From Methanocorpusculum sp. (GTDB lineage: Archaea; Halobacteriota; Methanomicrobia; Methanomicrobiales; Methanocorpusculaceae): a DNA stretch of 17,494 bases. Where the stretch lies: the NCBI GenBank assembly GCA_030539595.1, contig JAUNXW010000013.1, positions 1 to 17,494 on the forward strand, read 5' to 3'. Positions 6,277 through 14,314 of the stretch are shown in pieces. The notes beneath the pieces are model-generated. The model did no database searches. It was given only the letters and a program-made list of their open reading frames with translations, and was not told where the DNA came from. The position numbers were made by a program, and so were the translations under genes. How positions within the stretch are numbered: position 1 is the first letter of the stretch; every line of letters starts with the position of its first letter.

Positions 6277-8040
6277 ATGAAGAACAGTAGAATGAACAAA
6301 GAAATAAAACTCTGCAGAAGCGCAAAAATACTAACGAGTCTCTTATTCTCAGTTATTCTAATATTGACTCTATTTTCGGCTGGCTGCATAAATAACACGC
6401 AGGCAGATATCAAAACAACGCCGGTTGAAATGCCTCCGGATATATCTGTGGCTCAACTTGAATTAATATCCGACATGAAAAATGTAGATACATCAATCAC
6501 AATAGACCTTTATGATCTGGCAGATAAAGTCGGATATGCTTCCTCTATTGATGAAATAAAGGAAATATGTCTTAACTATTACGGCGACAACATCTGGATT
6601 GAAAAACTCATCTATTATAATACAAGAGGAGAAGGTTCAAACGTCATGGTTCCCGAACTCTCCGATGAAATTCATATGACAGACTATCTGCCAATCCCAA
6701 CTCAAAGTGATTTGGAAAACGCTGGCGGTATTCTTCACGTGGACTGTGTCTATGTTCCGGGTGAAGGATACGTAAATGCAAACTACGCGGCAGTCTACAG
6801 TTCGGATGGAACATACAAAGGATTTCTGATTCTCGTTTACGATATTTACGTCATATTAAATCTTCATCCGCTTATAGTTGACGAAGAGAATACCTATGAA
6901 AGTTATGTCTGTTTCATAATAGATAAAAACAACAAAGTTGTATTCTCAACAAATTCCGAATGGATTGGTGAAACCGTTCCAAAAGACGGTCAGTTAAACA
7001 ATGGTCAGTCTGTAATCATAGTTGAATCCGAGGAATACGGAGCATACAAATACAGTTCCGGTGCATTCTACAATTACCTTCGCGGCACAAATACAGAAAA
7101 AATAACTGCATGGCAGCGTTTTACATCATACAAAAACACCTATACGATATACCTCGTAAAAGAACTGAATCAGCCTGAGATGGAATACAGCGATATTTTC
7201 AGCATAGATGTGGGTTCTTCGCTGAAATCTGTTGAAAAAGCATTTGTTTATGCTTCGTTGCACAACAAAGAGGATACTCTTTCAGCCATCACTGACGGAC
7301 TCTTTACAGGAAATGTCGCTGCAATGGATATGGAAGGAAATGTTCTTGCAATCACCGCAAAACAGCACATAGGTCTGAACTATATGAACAATCGCGGTAC
7401 ATACGGCACATCATATGTTGAATCAATGATTTATACCGCTCAGCAGGGCGGAGGATATGTATATTACTTATATCCGGTTGAATCATCAATAGTTACGCGC
7501 GGAAGCCAGTTCAGTATAGCGTATATTCTTCCTGTCGACAGCGAATGGTTCATATTCGGAAGATTGAATGGATGTGAAGATGTTATACCCATGGACTTGT
7601 CTCTTAGGTCTGATCTGACTTCTGTTTCCCGTGCTGTAATAAACGATGCGTTTGATGACGGAATTGATTCTGTAATCCTGAAAATTAAGACTAACTCGGA
7701 TAAAGGCGGAAAAGAATTTGTTAGTGATATTACCAATGATGTATCTGTCAGTGTTGCGGATTATAACGGATACATGTATGCCAACTCGAATAACCCAAGC
7801 CTTGTCGGAACAATTCAAACAGGATATACAGATGTCTACGGCGGCTCTACTATGCGCAAGATGATTATGCTTGCAAAAGCCGGCGGAGGATATATGACTG
7901 ATTTACGCAGCAACCCTGATAAAGAAGGTTACATTGACTTATGGCTTTATTCGGTTGAACCGATAGACAGTCATTACTTCGTTGATACAGGTATTATTAT
8001 TGGAACATATGAGGATTATCTCACAGACTACCTGTCATAA
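6277..8040 (+). CDS. Secreted lipoprotein with repeated Cache-type sensor domains
   Basis: The protein has about 587 residues. After a basic N-terminus and a hydrophobic stretch comes a lipobox ending in SAGC (Cys near residue 37), so it is probably lipid-anchored outside the cell. A helical segment and a double Cache/PDC-like region follow (to about residue 290, including FIIDKNNKVVFSTN). Two further single-Cache-like repeats come next: near 345-430 (MDMEGNVLAI ... QQGGGYVYYLYPV ... WFIFGRL) and near 490-585 (ADYNGYMYANS ... KAGGGYMTDL ... FVDTGIIIG). The GGGY-Y plus final 'tGi.ig' pattern is typical of ligand-binding Cache domains. There is no membrane helix, HAMP, kinase or methyl-accepting domain downstream, so the protein needs a partner or acts as a binding protein. 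The start is uncertain: GTG 6271, ATG 6277 and ATG 6292 all leave the signal peptide intact. Confidence 0.75.
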   Translation: MKNSRMNKEIKLCRSAKILTSLLFSVILILTLFSAGCINNTQADIKTTPVEMPPDISVAQLELISDMKNVDTSITIDLYDLADKVGYASSIDEIKEICLNYYGDNIWIEKLIYYNTRGEGSNVMVPELSDEIHMTDYLPIPTQSDLENAGGILHVDCVYVPGEGYVNANYAAVYSSDGTYKGFLILVYDIYVILNLHPLIVDEENTYESYVCFIIDKNNKVVFSTNSEWIGETVPKDGQLNNGQSVIIVESEEYGAYKYSSGAFYNYLRGTNTEKITAWQRFTSYKNTYTIYLVKELNQPEMEYSDIFSIDVGSSLKSVEKAFVYASLHNKEDTLSAITDGLFTGNVAAMDMEGNVLAITAKQHIGLNYMNNRGTYGTSYVESMIYTAQQGGGYVYYLYPVESSIVTRGSQFSIAYILPVDSEWFIFGRLNGCEDVIPMDLSLRSDLTSVSRAVINDAFDDGIDSVILKIKTNSDKGGKEFVSDITNDVSVSVADYNGYMYANSNNPSLVGTIQTGYTDVYGGSTMRKMIMLAKAGGGYMTDLRSNPDKEGYIDLWLYSVEPIDSHYFVDTGIIIGTYEDYLTDYLS

Positions 8041-8052
8041 ATAAATTCTAAC

Positions 8053-8060
8053 TTTTTTTT
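8053..8060 (+). terminator. Poly-T transcription stop after the Cache gene
   Basis: Eight consecutive T residues begin 13 nt after the stop codon. Archaeal RNA polymerase commonly stops at such runs without a hairpin. Confidence 0.45.
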
Positions 8061-8096
8061 ATTGAATCAGTCTCTGGCACAAAAATCATTTACTTA

Positions 8097-8106
8097 ACTT
8101 ATATCT
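8097..8106 (+). promoter_or_regulatory. TATA box of the NifH-like cluster
   Basis: ACTTATATCT is centred about 30 nt before the ATG at 8132, predicting transcription beginning only a few bases before the start codon. No SD precedes that ATG, consistent with a leaderless mRNA for the three-gene cluster. Confidence 0.55.
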
Positions 8107-8131
8107 ATTTTGCAAATCAATAATTAAGACA

Positions 8132-8938
8132 ATGAGACAAATAGCTCTTTACGGAAAAGGCGGTATAGGAAAATCCACAACATCGGCTAACTTATCTGCC
8201 GCATTCTCTAAAAAAGGGCTTGACGTTATGCAGATAGGCTGTGACCCAAAACACGACAGCACAAGAATGCTGATGCACGGGAGATGGATTCCCACAGTTC
8301 TTGACCAAATGTATGAACGTCTTGAAATAATAGATACAGACATCATCTTCAAGGGATTTGGAAACGTCAGATGCGTTGAAGCAGGAGGACCTGAGCCGGG
8401 TATAGGATGTGCCGGCAGAGGAATTATTGCAACCTTTCAGCTCCTTGAAAAAATGAATGCTCTTTACGGAGACGTCGTTATTTACGACGTCTTGGGTGAT
8501 GTGGTCTGCGGAGGATTTGCAATGCCAATGAGAGACGGATACGCTCAGGAGATTTATCTTGTTACAAGCGGTGAACTCATGAGCCTTTATGCAGCCAACA
8601 ACATCTGCAAGGCAATTGCACGTCTCGGAGAAAGAAGCACGTCAAAATGCAGGCTTGGAGGAGTTATCTGCAACTCCAAAAATATGGATAACGAAGCCGA
8701 ACTCGTGAACGAATTTGCAACCCGCATCGGTTCAAAAATGGTAAGTTTCATCCCAAGAAGCAAAACAGTCCGCGAAGCCGAAGTAAATCAGATGACTGTT
8801 ATTGAACACGCACCGGAATCAGAGCAGGCAAAAGTTTACGAAAAATGTGCGGAGACTATTCTGGGCAACAGTAATCTGATAATTCCAACGCCTTTGAAGT
8901 TAGAGGAACTCGAAAACCTTGCAAGAAAATATCTATGA
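8132..8938 (+). CDS. NifH/CfbC-like ATP-dependent reductase (Fe protein family)
   Basis: The 268-residue protein is a full NifH-family ATPase. It has the deviant Walker A YGKGGIGKST (7-16), GCDPKHDSTR (36-45), the cluster cysteines C93 (GIGCAGRG) and C126 (DVVCGGF) that would bridge two monomers through one [4Fe-4S] cluster, and switch II DVLGDVV. In this family it transfers electrons to a component 1 partner at the cost of ATP. The text VEAGGPEPGIGCAGRGII and VTSGEL-SLYAANNICK is closest, from memory, to CfbC, the reductase of Ni-sirohydrochlorin a,c-diamide cyclase in coenzyme F430 synthesis. Nitrogenase NifH is less likely because the neighbouring component 1 proteins are short and no nifB, nifE or nifN is present here. 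Its stop overlaps the next gene by 20 bp. Confidence 0.85.
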   Translation: MRQIALYGKGGIGKSTTSANLSAAFSKKGLDVMQIGCDPKHDSTRMLMHGRWIPTVLDQMYERLEIIDTDIIFKGFGNVRCVEAGGPEPGIGCAGRGIIATFQLLEKMNALYGDVVIYDVLGDVVCGGFAMPMRDGYAQEIYLVTSGELMSLYAANNICKAIARLGERSTSKCRLGGVICNSKNMDNEAELVNEFATRIGSKMVSFIPRSKTVREAEVNQMTVIEHAPESEQAKVYEKCAETILGNSNLIIPTPLKLEELENLARKYL

Positions 8939-9965
8939 ACTGAGGATGGCAGGCTGCACTTTAACGGGTGCACTGTCGGTTTCATCATTTATAAAAAACG
9001 CGGTCACAGTAATTCATGCTCCGTTCGGGTGTGCTCATCAGGTTTTTTCAATGCTTCACGCAATGATTAACGATTCTGAGCTTACTCTTGCCCCGCAGAT
9101 TATTGTATCGAATTTATCGGACAGGGATGTTATCTTTGGCGGAGAAGAGTGTCTTGCGAAAGCTCTTGACAAAGCGGCTTTGAAAAATCCGGATTTGATT
9201 ATTCTGGTGACTTCGTGCGTTCCGGAAACTATAGGCGATGACTGTCAGGCTGTTGTAAATGAACACCCTGCCCGCCAAAAAATAATCTACATTCCAACAA
9301 GCGGATTTTTAGGCGGGTGTGCCAAAGACGGAGAAAATGCTTGTCTTATTGGTCTTGCGAAATTAGCCCCGCATGCTTTGCCTGCTGAAAAAACTGTTGC
9401 CCTTGTCGGAGAAAAAAATCTTGAGACTGAGGTTGAGGAAAATTATGCGGAAGTAAAGAGGCTTCTTGACAGACTTGGTGTAACTGTCACAACACGTTTC
9501 TGCAGAAATTCCTCTGTCGATGATTTGAAAAAAATTTCATCAGTCTCATGCTTTATTTTACGCGACGAAAGATGTGCGGCGGCAGGGAAATTTTTGAGTG
9601 AAAAATTTGACCGTCCTGTTGTTTCAGAATTTCCAAGAGGTCTTGCGGGCTGTATTGATTTTCTGAAATCCGTCGGCTCTGCTTGCGGTATATCTCAGAA
9701 TTTAATTGATGAAGCTGTTTTCGATGAAGAAAAATACCAGGCTCTGGCTCTCGCGAAATTTGAAAAACTCAGAGACAAGAAAATTTATTTGGGCGCTGAG
9801 CCGTTCGACGGAACTTTTGAAATTGCTCGCGAGGCGATTAAAAAACTTGGTATGGAAGAATCTATGGACGGTGCTGAAATTAAACTCCCGTTCTATCTGC
9901 CGGTTGGAGTTTCGGGAACTGTTAAAATGCTGAATTTATGGAAGAGGGCAATAGTTTATGGATAG
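8919..9965 (+). CDS. Nitrogenase component 1-like subunit (NifD/CfbD-like), first copy
   Basis: The 348-residue protein belongs to the nitrogenase component 1 superfamily but is far shorter than NifD or NifK (about 480-520). Three cysteines sit at the usual cluster positions: C13 (AGCTLTGAL), C38 (HAPFGCAH) and C100 (VTSCVPETIGDD). The segment DVIFGGEE (70-77) is also typical. It could hold one [4Fe-4S] cluster and a substrate, as CfbD does, rather than a FeMo cofactor. The start is inferred as TTG 8919, preceded by GAGG at 8903-8906 at rather long spacing, because the sequence before the next ATG (8946) contains YELR, which I associate with this family. It overlaps the reductase gene by 20 bp and the next gene by 8 bp, so the products are probably made in a fixed ratio. 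Confidence 0.78.
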   Translation: MQENIYELRMAGCTLTGALSVSSFIKNAVTVIHAPFGCAHQVFSMLHAMINDSELTLAPQIIVSNLSDRDVIFGGEECLAKALDKAALKNPDLIILVTSCVPETIGDDCQAVVNEHPARQKIIYIPTSGFLGGCAKDGENACLIGLAKLAPHALPAEKTVALVGEKNLETEVEENYAEVKRLLDRLGVTVTTRFCRNSSVDDLKKISSVSCFILRDERCAAAGKFLSEKFDRPVVSEFPRGLAGCIDFLKSVGSACGISQNLIDEAVFDEEKYQALALAKFEKLRDKKIYLGAEPFDGTFEIAREAIKKLGMEESMDGAEIKLPFYLPVGVSGTVKMLNLWKRAIVYG

Positions 9966-11049
9966 CTGTATAGAAAATCCTGTTTCTCCGTGTGCGATGA
10001 CGGGCGCGTGCGCTGTTCTCTGCGGGTTTGACGGGCTGTGCGTTATAATTCACGGCTCGTCTGGATGTTATTATTATCCTAAGTCGCTTCTGAAAGTTCC
10101 AATGTTTTCAACTTATCTGCTCGAGTCCGAGATAATTTTCGGAACTGTTGACAGGCTTCACGAAGTTGTGAAAGAGGTTTCAAAAACAGGTAAACCGATT
10201 GCGGTTTTAAACACGTGCATCCCTGCGCTCACAGGTGAAGATCTTCGTTCTGCTTTTTCTGATGAGAACGTCATCTTTGTTGACGCTCCAGGATTTTTGG
10301 GAAGTACGCAGGCAGGTGCGAAGAAAGCCTATGAGGCTTTGAATATTAAAGTCGATGAAAATCGCTGCGGTGTGAATATTGACGGAGTTTCACTTTTGGA
10401 TTTATTCTGGCGCGGAAATCTTTACGAGGCTGAGCGTATTCTGAATAAAATGCAGATTCCAATAAGTGTCCGCTTCGCAAAAGACAGTTATGCAAATCTT
10501 CAGCGCGGGGCTTCACCGTTTACTGTGTCTGTTAACCCGTCGGCTGATTCAGGCGTCGGAAAAAAACTCGGTTCACTGCTATTCCCTGATTTGAAAAACA
10601 CTGTCATTAGACTTTCAGAGAAATTTGAGGCTGACGCCGAATCGGTTTTGAACGAGTGTCATCTGGCTGATGAACAGATGTTTTATTCGTCGGATAAGTT
10701 TCTGAGAAAATATAATGCACCGAACGCTGCTGTTTTTGCATCCGACGCTTATTCAGATTTTTCAAAAGCGATGCTTGAGAGATATTTCGGCGCTGAGGTT
10801 ACAACTTTTCCGCGAAGCAAATCCTATGACCTGACAAAAATTAAAGAGGTGCTTGATTCAAGCGAATTTGATTTGGTTCTCGGGTCGACTTTTGAAGCAA
10901 ACGTGTCTCAAAGCTCTGCATTTTTCGGAATTACTCCGCCAGACAGGAGCAGAGTTTCAATTTCTGCGAGAGCGCTTTCCGGTGTGGAAGGCGGGATTTA
11001 TTTTATTGAAAGCGTGCTTAACGCGATGATAGATTTTAAGAAAAATTAA
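9958..11049 (+). CDS. Nitrogenase component 1-like subunit (NifK/CfbD-like), second copy
   Basis: The 363-residue protein is a second, divergent component 1-like chain. Its cysteines C12 (SPCAMTGA), C37 (IHGSSGCYYYP) and C87 (NTCIPALTGED) align with C13, C38 and C100 of the preceding gene product, and SEIIFG (57-62) matches DVIFG there. The HGxSGC motif resembles, from memory, the HGPSGCC segment of CfbD (methanogenesis marker 13). The last 100 residues contain DLVLGSTFE and a GVEGG segment like the cofactor-side end of the fold. An SD-like GAGG (9944-9947) precedes the ATG. The most economical reading is a heterotetramer with the previous protein, served by the NifH-like ATPase. The substrate is unknown; F430 or another tetrapyrrole is a possibility, not a conclusion. 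Confidence 0.75.
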   Translation: MDSCIENPVSPCAMTGACAVLCGFDGLCVIIHGSSGCYYYPKSLLKVPMFSTYLLESEIIFGTVDRLHEVVKEVSKTGKPIAVLNTCIPALTGEDLRSAFSDENVIFVDAPGFLGSTQAGAKKAYEALNIKVDENRCGVNIDGVSLLDLFWRGNLYEAERILNKMQIPISVRFAKDSYANLQRGASPFTVSVNPSADSGVGKKLGSLLFPDLKNTVIRLSEKFEADAESVLNECHLADEQMFYSSDKFLRKYNAPNAAVFASDAYSDFSKAMLERYFGAEVTTFPRSKSYDLTKIKEVLDSSEFDLVLGSTFEANVSQSSAFFGITPPDRSRVSISARALSGVEGGIYFIESVLNAMIDFKKN

Positions 11050-11177
11050 TGCGCGTGCAAGTTCTGAGGTAAAAATTCAGAAAGTATCTCAATCGTCAGA
11101 AATAATAACAAGTATAATTTAAATTGATTTTGGCACTCAAATACGATATGGAGCATAGATTGCCGCTTTCTGACTAT

Positions 11178-11188
11178 TATTATATATT
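11178..11188 (+). promoter_or_regulatory. TATA box of fprA
   Basis: The sequence ATTATATATTT is centred about 26 nt before the fprA ATG, so the mRNA would be leaderless. The rest of the gap 11050-11209 shows nothing else that I can support. Confidence 0.6.
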
Positions 11189-11209
11189 TGAATCTAATTC
11201 CTACTTACA

Positions 11210-12430
11210 ATGCTGAAGGCAACAAAAATCAAAGACGGCGTCTACTGGGTAGGCGCAATTGACTGGAATCTTCGCGACTATCACGGCTACACTCTTCCCG
11301 GAACAACCTACAACGCGTATCTTGTAATCGGTGAAAAAGTTGCGCTGATTGACGGAACATATCCCGGTCACGAATGGCAATTGATTGAGCGCATTGAGTC
11401 GGTTCTTCCTCTGGAAAAGATTGACTTCATTGTCGCAAACCACATTGAAATTGACCACTCGGGTTCACTGCCTCTTCTGACGAAGAAACTGCCGAACATT
11501 CCTATTTACATGACCGAGATTGCAAAGAAAGGAATGGCTCGCCACTATGATACGAAGGACTGGAACATTCATACGATTAAAAATCTGGAGACTCTTCCTC
11601 TTGGCGGAAAAACACTGACGTTCCTTGAAGCTCCTTTCCTTCACTGGCCTGACTCAATGTTTACCTATCTCGGCGAAGATAAAATTCTCTTCCCAAACGA
11701 TGCATTCGGTCAGCATGTTGCATCAAGCCAGCGTTTTGATGATGAACTCGGTTTAGCGACATCAATGGAGCATGCAGCTAAGTTTGTTGCAAATCTTATT
11801 GTGCCCCTGTCGCCCAAGGTGCTGAAAAAACTTGGAGAGGTTACCGAGCTTGGTGTTCCAATTGAAATGATTGCGCCGTCACACGGAATTATCTGGAGAA
11901 GCCACGCAGCAGATATCATAAACGCGTATGTGAACTGGTCGAACGGAGTTTCTAAAAATAAAATTACCGTAGTCTACGATACGATGCACTATTCAACGGG
12001 AATTGCTGCGCAGTATATTGCGGAAGGCGCGATTTCCAAAGGTGTAGAGGTTAAGGTTGACCTCCTGAAAGACGGAAGATATGAAGGCGTTCACCGCTCT
12101 GATGTTGTCAGAGACATTTTAGATTCAAAAGCTGTCATCGTTGGTTCACCTACATTAGAAGATTATCCTCTACCGACTGTTGCAGGTTTCCTATATTATC
12201 TGATGGGAATCAGACCGGGTAAGCAGACTCAGAAAAAGATTGGATTTGCCTTCGGTTCAAACGGCGGTAAAGGAGGAGCTCCTTATGTAATCACAGACCT
12301 TATGAAAAAAGCAGGCATTGAAATCTGGCACGAGCCTGTTGAATTCAATTATCGCCCTGACGCACCGGAAAAAGCAATGTTTTTCAAACTCGGTGAAGAT
12401 ATCGCAGAAGCTGTCAAGAAGATGCTGTAA
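11210..12430 (+). CDS. fprA: F420H2 oxidase, flavodiiron protein FprA
   Basis: FprA oxidises reduced coenzyme F420 and reduces O2 to water, protecting the methanogen from oxygen. The 406-residue protein has both expected domains. The N-terminal metallo-beta-lactamase-like diiron domain carries its ligands at H78, E80, D82, H83 (NHIEIDHSG), H145 (APFLHWPDSM), D164 (FPNDAFGQH) and H225 (APSHGIIWR), all intact. The C-terminal flavodoxin domain starts near residue 254, with the FMN phosphate loop YDTMHYST, a GSPTLEDYPLP segment and FGSNGGKGG. The length agrees with methanogen FprA. It is a single gene with its own strong TATA box and no SD, and it converges on the mtr operon. A general flavodiiron nitric oxide reductase is the alternative, but the methanogen context favours F420H2. 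Confidence 0.93.
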   Translation: MLKATKIKDGVYWVGAIDWNLRDYHGYTLPGTTYNAYLVIGEKVALIDGTYPGHEWQLIERIESVLPLEKIDFIVANHIEIDHSGSLPLLTKKLPNIPIYMTEIAKKGMARHYDTKDWNIHTIKNLETLPLGGKTLTFLEAPFLHWPDSMFTYLGEDKILFPNDAFGQHVASSQRFDDELGLATSMEHAAKFVANLIVPLSPKVLKKLGEVTELGVPIEMIAPSHGIIWRSHAADIINAYVNWSNGVSKNKITVVYDTMHYSTGIAAQYIAEGAISKGVEVKVDLLKDGRYEGVHRSDVVRDILDSKAVIVGSPTLEDYPLPTVAGFLYYLMGIRPGKQTQKKIGFAFGSNGGKGGAPYVITDLMKKAGIEIWHEPVEFNYRPDAPEKAMFFKLGEDIAEAVKKML

Positions 12431-12494
12431 GGCGTCAACATTTTTTTTTAATTTTTAAAAACAGATGTAATCAGATTTATATTTTCTTAAACAG

Positions 12495-12525
12495 AAAAGG
12501 GAGTAAAATCCCTTTTGAGTTTTTT
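12495..12525. terminator. Terminator shared by convergent fprA and mtrH
   Basis: A perfect 8-bp stem (AAAAGGGA 12495-12502 / TCCCTTTT 12509-12516) with a 6-nt loop is followed by T-rich sequence at 12520-12525. Eight T residues at 12441-12448 offer an additional stop for fprA. The hairpin lies 12 bp beyond the end of mtrH. Confidence 0.7.
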
Positions 12526-12536
12526 GTACTCCAAAC

Positions 12537-13556
12537 TTAGATAAGTTTGTTGATTGGACCGTCTGTAACGCCTGGGCTTCCGCCGAAGTTCATAAGAGCT
12601 TCTGCTAAGACGATATCACAGAATGCGGTTGCGGTTGCAGCGCCTTCCATGTTCTCAATCGGACCGTACATAATTAAATCTGCACCGAGGGTCATTGCCA
12701 TAATGTTACATCCGATATCTGCGGATGACCATGCAATCTGACGAACTCCCTCAATACCGCCGTAGTGGTGGTGGAACATCTGTTCAGCAAGGAGGTCTTT
12801 ACCTACATACTGCTCGTGAATGTTCTTTCTCCAGCGTTTCAGCCAGGTCCATGCAACAGTCATGTTATGGTATGCACCACCGGTCGGCATACCGTGAATT
12901 GCCTTGCATGCAAGGATTTCACGGAACGAACCGTATGAACCAAGTCCAAGAGGTGTTGCTGCTGTGTCGAGAATCGGGCGTGTAATACCGCATTCTTCGG
13001 CAATCTGCATCATACCTTTCTCCTGACCTGCAACTCCGCCCTCTGCAAGAGCCTTCTCACGTCCTACGACTGATGGGTCTCCCGGGTTGAATGCGAGAAC
13101 AATTGCTGAGTTAACATCGGACTCCTTAAGAGCCTGAATGTTTTCCGGCAGGATTGAACCGTTGATTGAGTTGTAGATTGCACGGTCTGCAAGACCGACA
13201 TCCGTAACATATTTTGTTGCGTGAACAAGTGCAGCCGGGTCTGATGAATCCATCAGGAATGCTGTCTTGTTATCGATACTGTCGAACCATGAGAAGTAGG
13301 ACTCGAAAGCTTCTGCGTGCTCTGCAAGAATCTGGAGGAAATATTTGTTTCCGGTTATGTCGGAAAGTTCCTGACAGCGGTTCCAGAGTGCTTCTGCTTT
13401 TGCCTTGTCAATCTCACCGGTTTTATCGTTTAATACGATTTCGTGTTTGTTGTAGAAAATTGACGGTGAAAGAACACGCGGATATTCTCCGGGCTGACCA
13501 CCAATCTTCGTTCCGTTAAAGTCAAAGACCTGTTGTTCCTTTTCAAATTTGAACAT
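12537..13556 (-). CDS. mtrH: Methyl-H4MPT:coenzyme M methyltransferase subunit H
   Basis: MtrH is the soluble subunit that takes the methyl group from methyl-tetrahydromethanopterin and passes it to the cobalt of the corrinoid on MtrA. The 339-residue protein begins MFKFEKEQQVFDFNG, followed by IGGQPGEYPRVLSPSIFY. Family segments include FLMDSSDPAALVHA, LAFNPGDPSVVGRE, LDTAATPLGLGSYGS and GADLIMYGPIENM; no membrane helix is present. It is the last gene of the operon, 13 bp after the mtrA-mtrG fusion, and is preceded by an SD (GAGGTG). Its terminator is shared with fprA. Here MtrH may have to serve two corrinoid domains, MtrA and the one fused to MtrG. Confidence 0.95.
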   Translation of the reverse strand: MFKFEKEQQVFDFNGTKIGGQPGEYPRVLSPSIFYNKHEIVLNDKTGEIDKAKAEALWNRCQELSDITGNKYFLQILAEHAEAFESYFSWFDSIDNKTAFLMDSSDPAALVHATKYVTDVGLADRAIYNSINGSILPENIQALKESDVNSAIVLAFNPGDPSVVGREKALAEGGVAGQEKGMMQIAEECGITRPILDTAATPLGLGSYGSFREILACKAIHGMPTGGAYHNMTVAWTWLKRWRKNIHEQYVGKDLLAEQMFHHHYGGIEGVRQIAWSSADIGCNIMAMTLGADLIMYGPIENMEGAATATAFCDIVLAEALMNFGGSPGVTDGPINKLI

Positions 13557-13569
13557 TTTGGCACCTCAT

Positions 13570-14313
13570 TTACATGAATAATGGTACGATATACTGCATC
13601 ATGAATAATATTACAAGGAACGCGATTGTTCCTGCAACTAATCCGTACAGAATTCCTATGTCGCGACCAATCTTTCGTCCGACACGCATTGCAATTTCTG
13701 CGTCAGTAAATTCAATCTTCTGTTCGATTGCATTAAGACGCTTTTCGATTTCGAGGAACTGCGGGTTTGCAGTTGCAACAGTTGCACCTTCGCTTCCGCC
13801 TTCATCATCGGAAATCTGAACTACAATTGGGTCAGCACCGAATGCTCCCGGATCACGTGCGGTTAACTCTTTAATCTTCGCGGAGATCTGACCAATGTCT
13901 TCGGTCTCCATGATGTTAACGAGTTCAACCTGCTCCTGGAAGCGTTTGATGTGTTCATCGGTAAGGTTCTCAAGGAACGGGATTGCACCGGATGAACCAA
14001 CAATCTTTCCTTTCTCAACACCGTTCTTGTGCATTGCCTCAAGTGACTGTCCTGAAAGGTGACCTTTTACTTCAGTACCGCAGAGCAGAACAAATCTGAT
14101 GTTGGGGTTTGAGATGATGTTTGCAACAATCTTTTCAATACCGAGGTTTTCGGTTTTACAAGATCCTGCAAGTGCCGCTCCTGCCGCACAGATACCGGCT
14201 TCGTCGAGGTGTGAACCCATTGTGATTACTGCAACAGGTGAGTTTGCGTCGCCTGTGTGGTAGTCACCCTGAATAATCGGCCATCCGCTTGCCGGTGATT
14301 TCTTATCTGCCAT
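13570..14313 (-). CDS. MtrA cobamide domain fused to MtrG (Mtr complex)
   Basis: The 247-residue protein has two parts. Residues 1-174 are a second MtrA corrinoid domain, differing from the mtrA product at only two positions (Ser9 for Gly, Gly159 for Ala). It keeps GTEVKGHLSGQ with H85, equivalent to the lower axial histidine of MtrA. After a short linker (175-183) residues 184-247 form a whole MtrG: an amphipathic helix (FLEIEKRLNAIEQKIEF), the MtrG signature AMRVGRKIGRDIGILYGLVAG and one membrane helix (about 219-245). The MtrA membrane helix is absent and the MtrG one takes its place. The gene sits exactly where mtrG is expected, between mtrF and mtrH, and has an SD (GGAGGA). No separate mtrG exists here. 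MtrA-MtrF fusions are described in the family; I know of no MtrA-MtrG fusion. Confidence 0.92.
   Translation of the reverse strand: MADKKSPASGWPIIQGDYHTGDANSPVAVITMGSHLDEAGICAAGAALAGSCKTENLGIEKIVANIISNPNIRFVLLCGTEVKGHLSGQSLEAMHKNGVEKGKIVGSSGAIPFLENLTDEHIKRFQEQVELVNIMETEDIGQISAKIKELTARDPGAFGADPIVVQISDDEGGSEGATVATANPQFLEIEKRLNAIEQKIEFTDAEIAMRVGRKIGRDIGILYGLVAGTIAFLVILFMMQYIVPLFM
13880..14259. repeat. 380-bp identical direct repeat, copy in mtrA-G fusion
   Basis: Every base of this block equals 14821-15200. Outside it the two genes differ by several bases on both sides, at 13879/14820 and 14260/15201 first. The copies are 941 bp apart in the same orientation. Confidence 0.95.
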
Positions 14314-14314
14314 T

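Noticed and set aside
8132..11049. Nitrogenase nifHDK for nitrogen fixation
   Set aside because: The component 1 chains are about 350-360 residues instead of about 500, carry only three candidate cluster cysteines each, and no nifE, nifN, nifB or glnB-like genes are adjacent.
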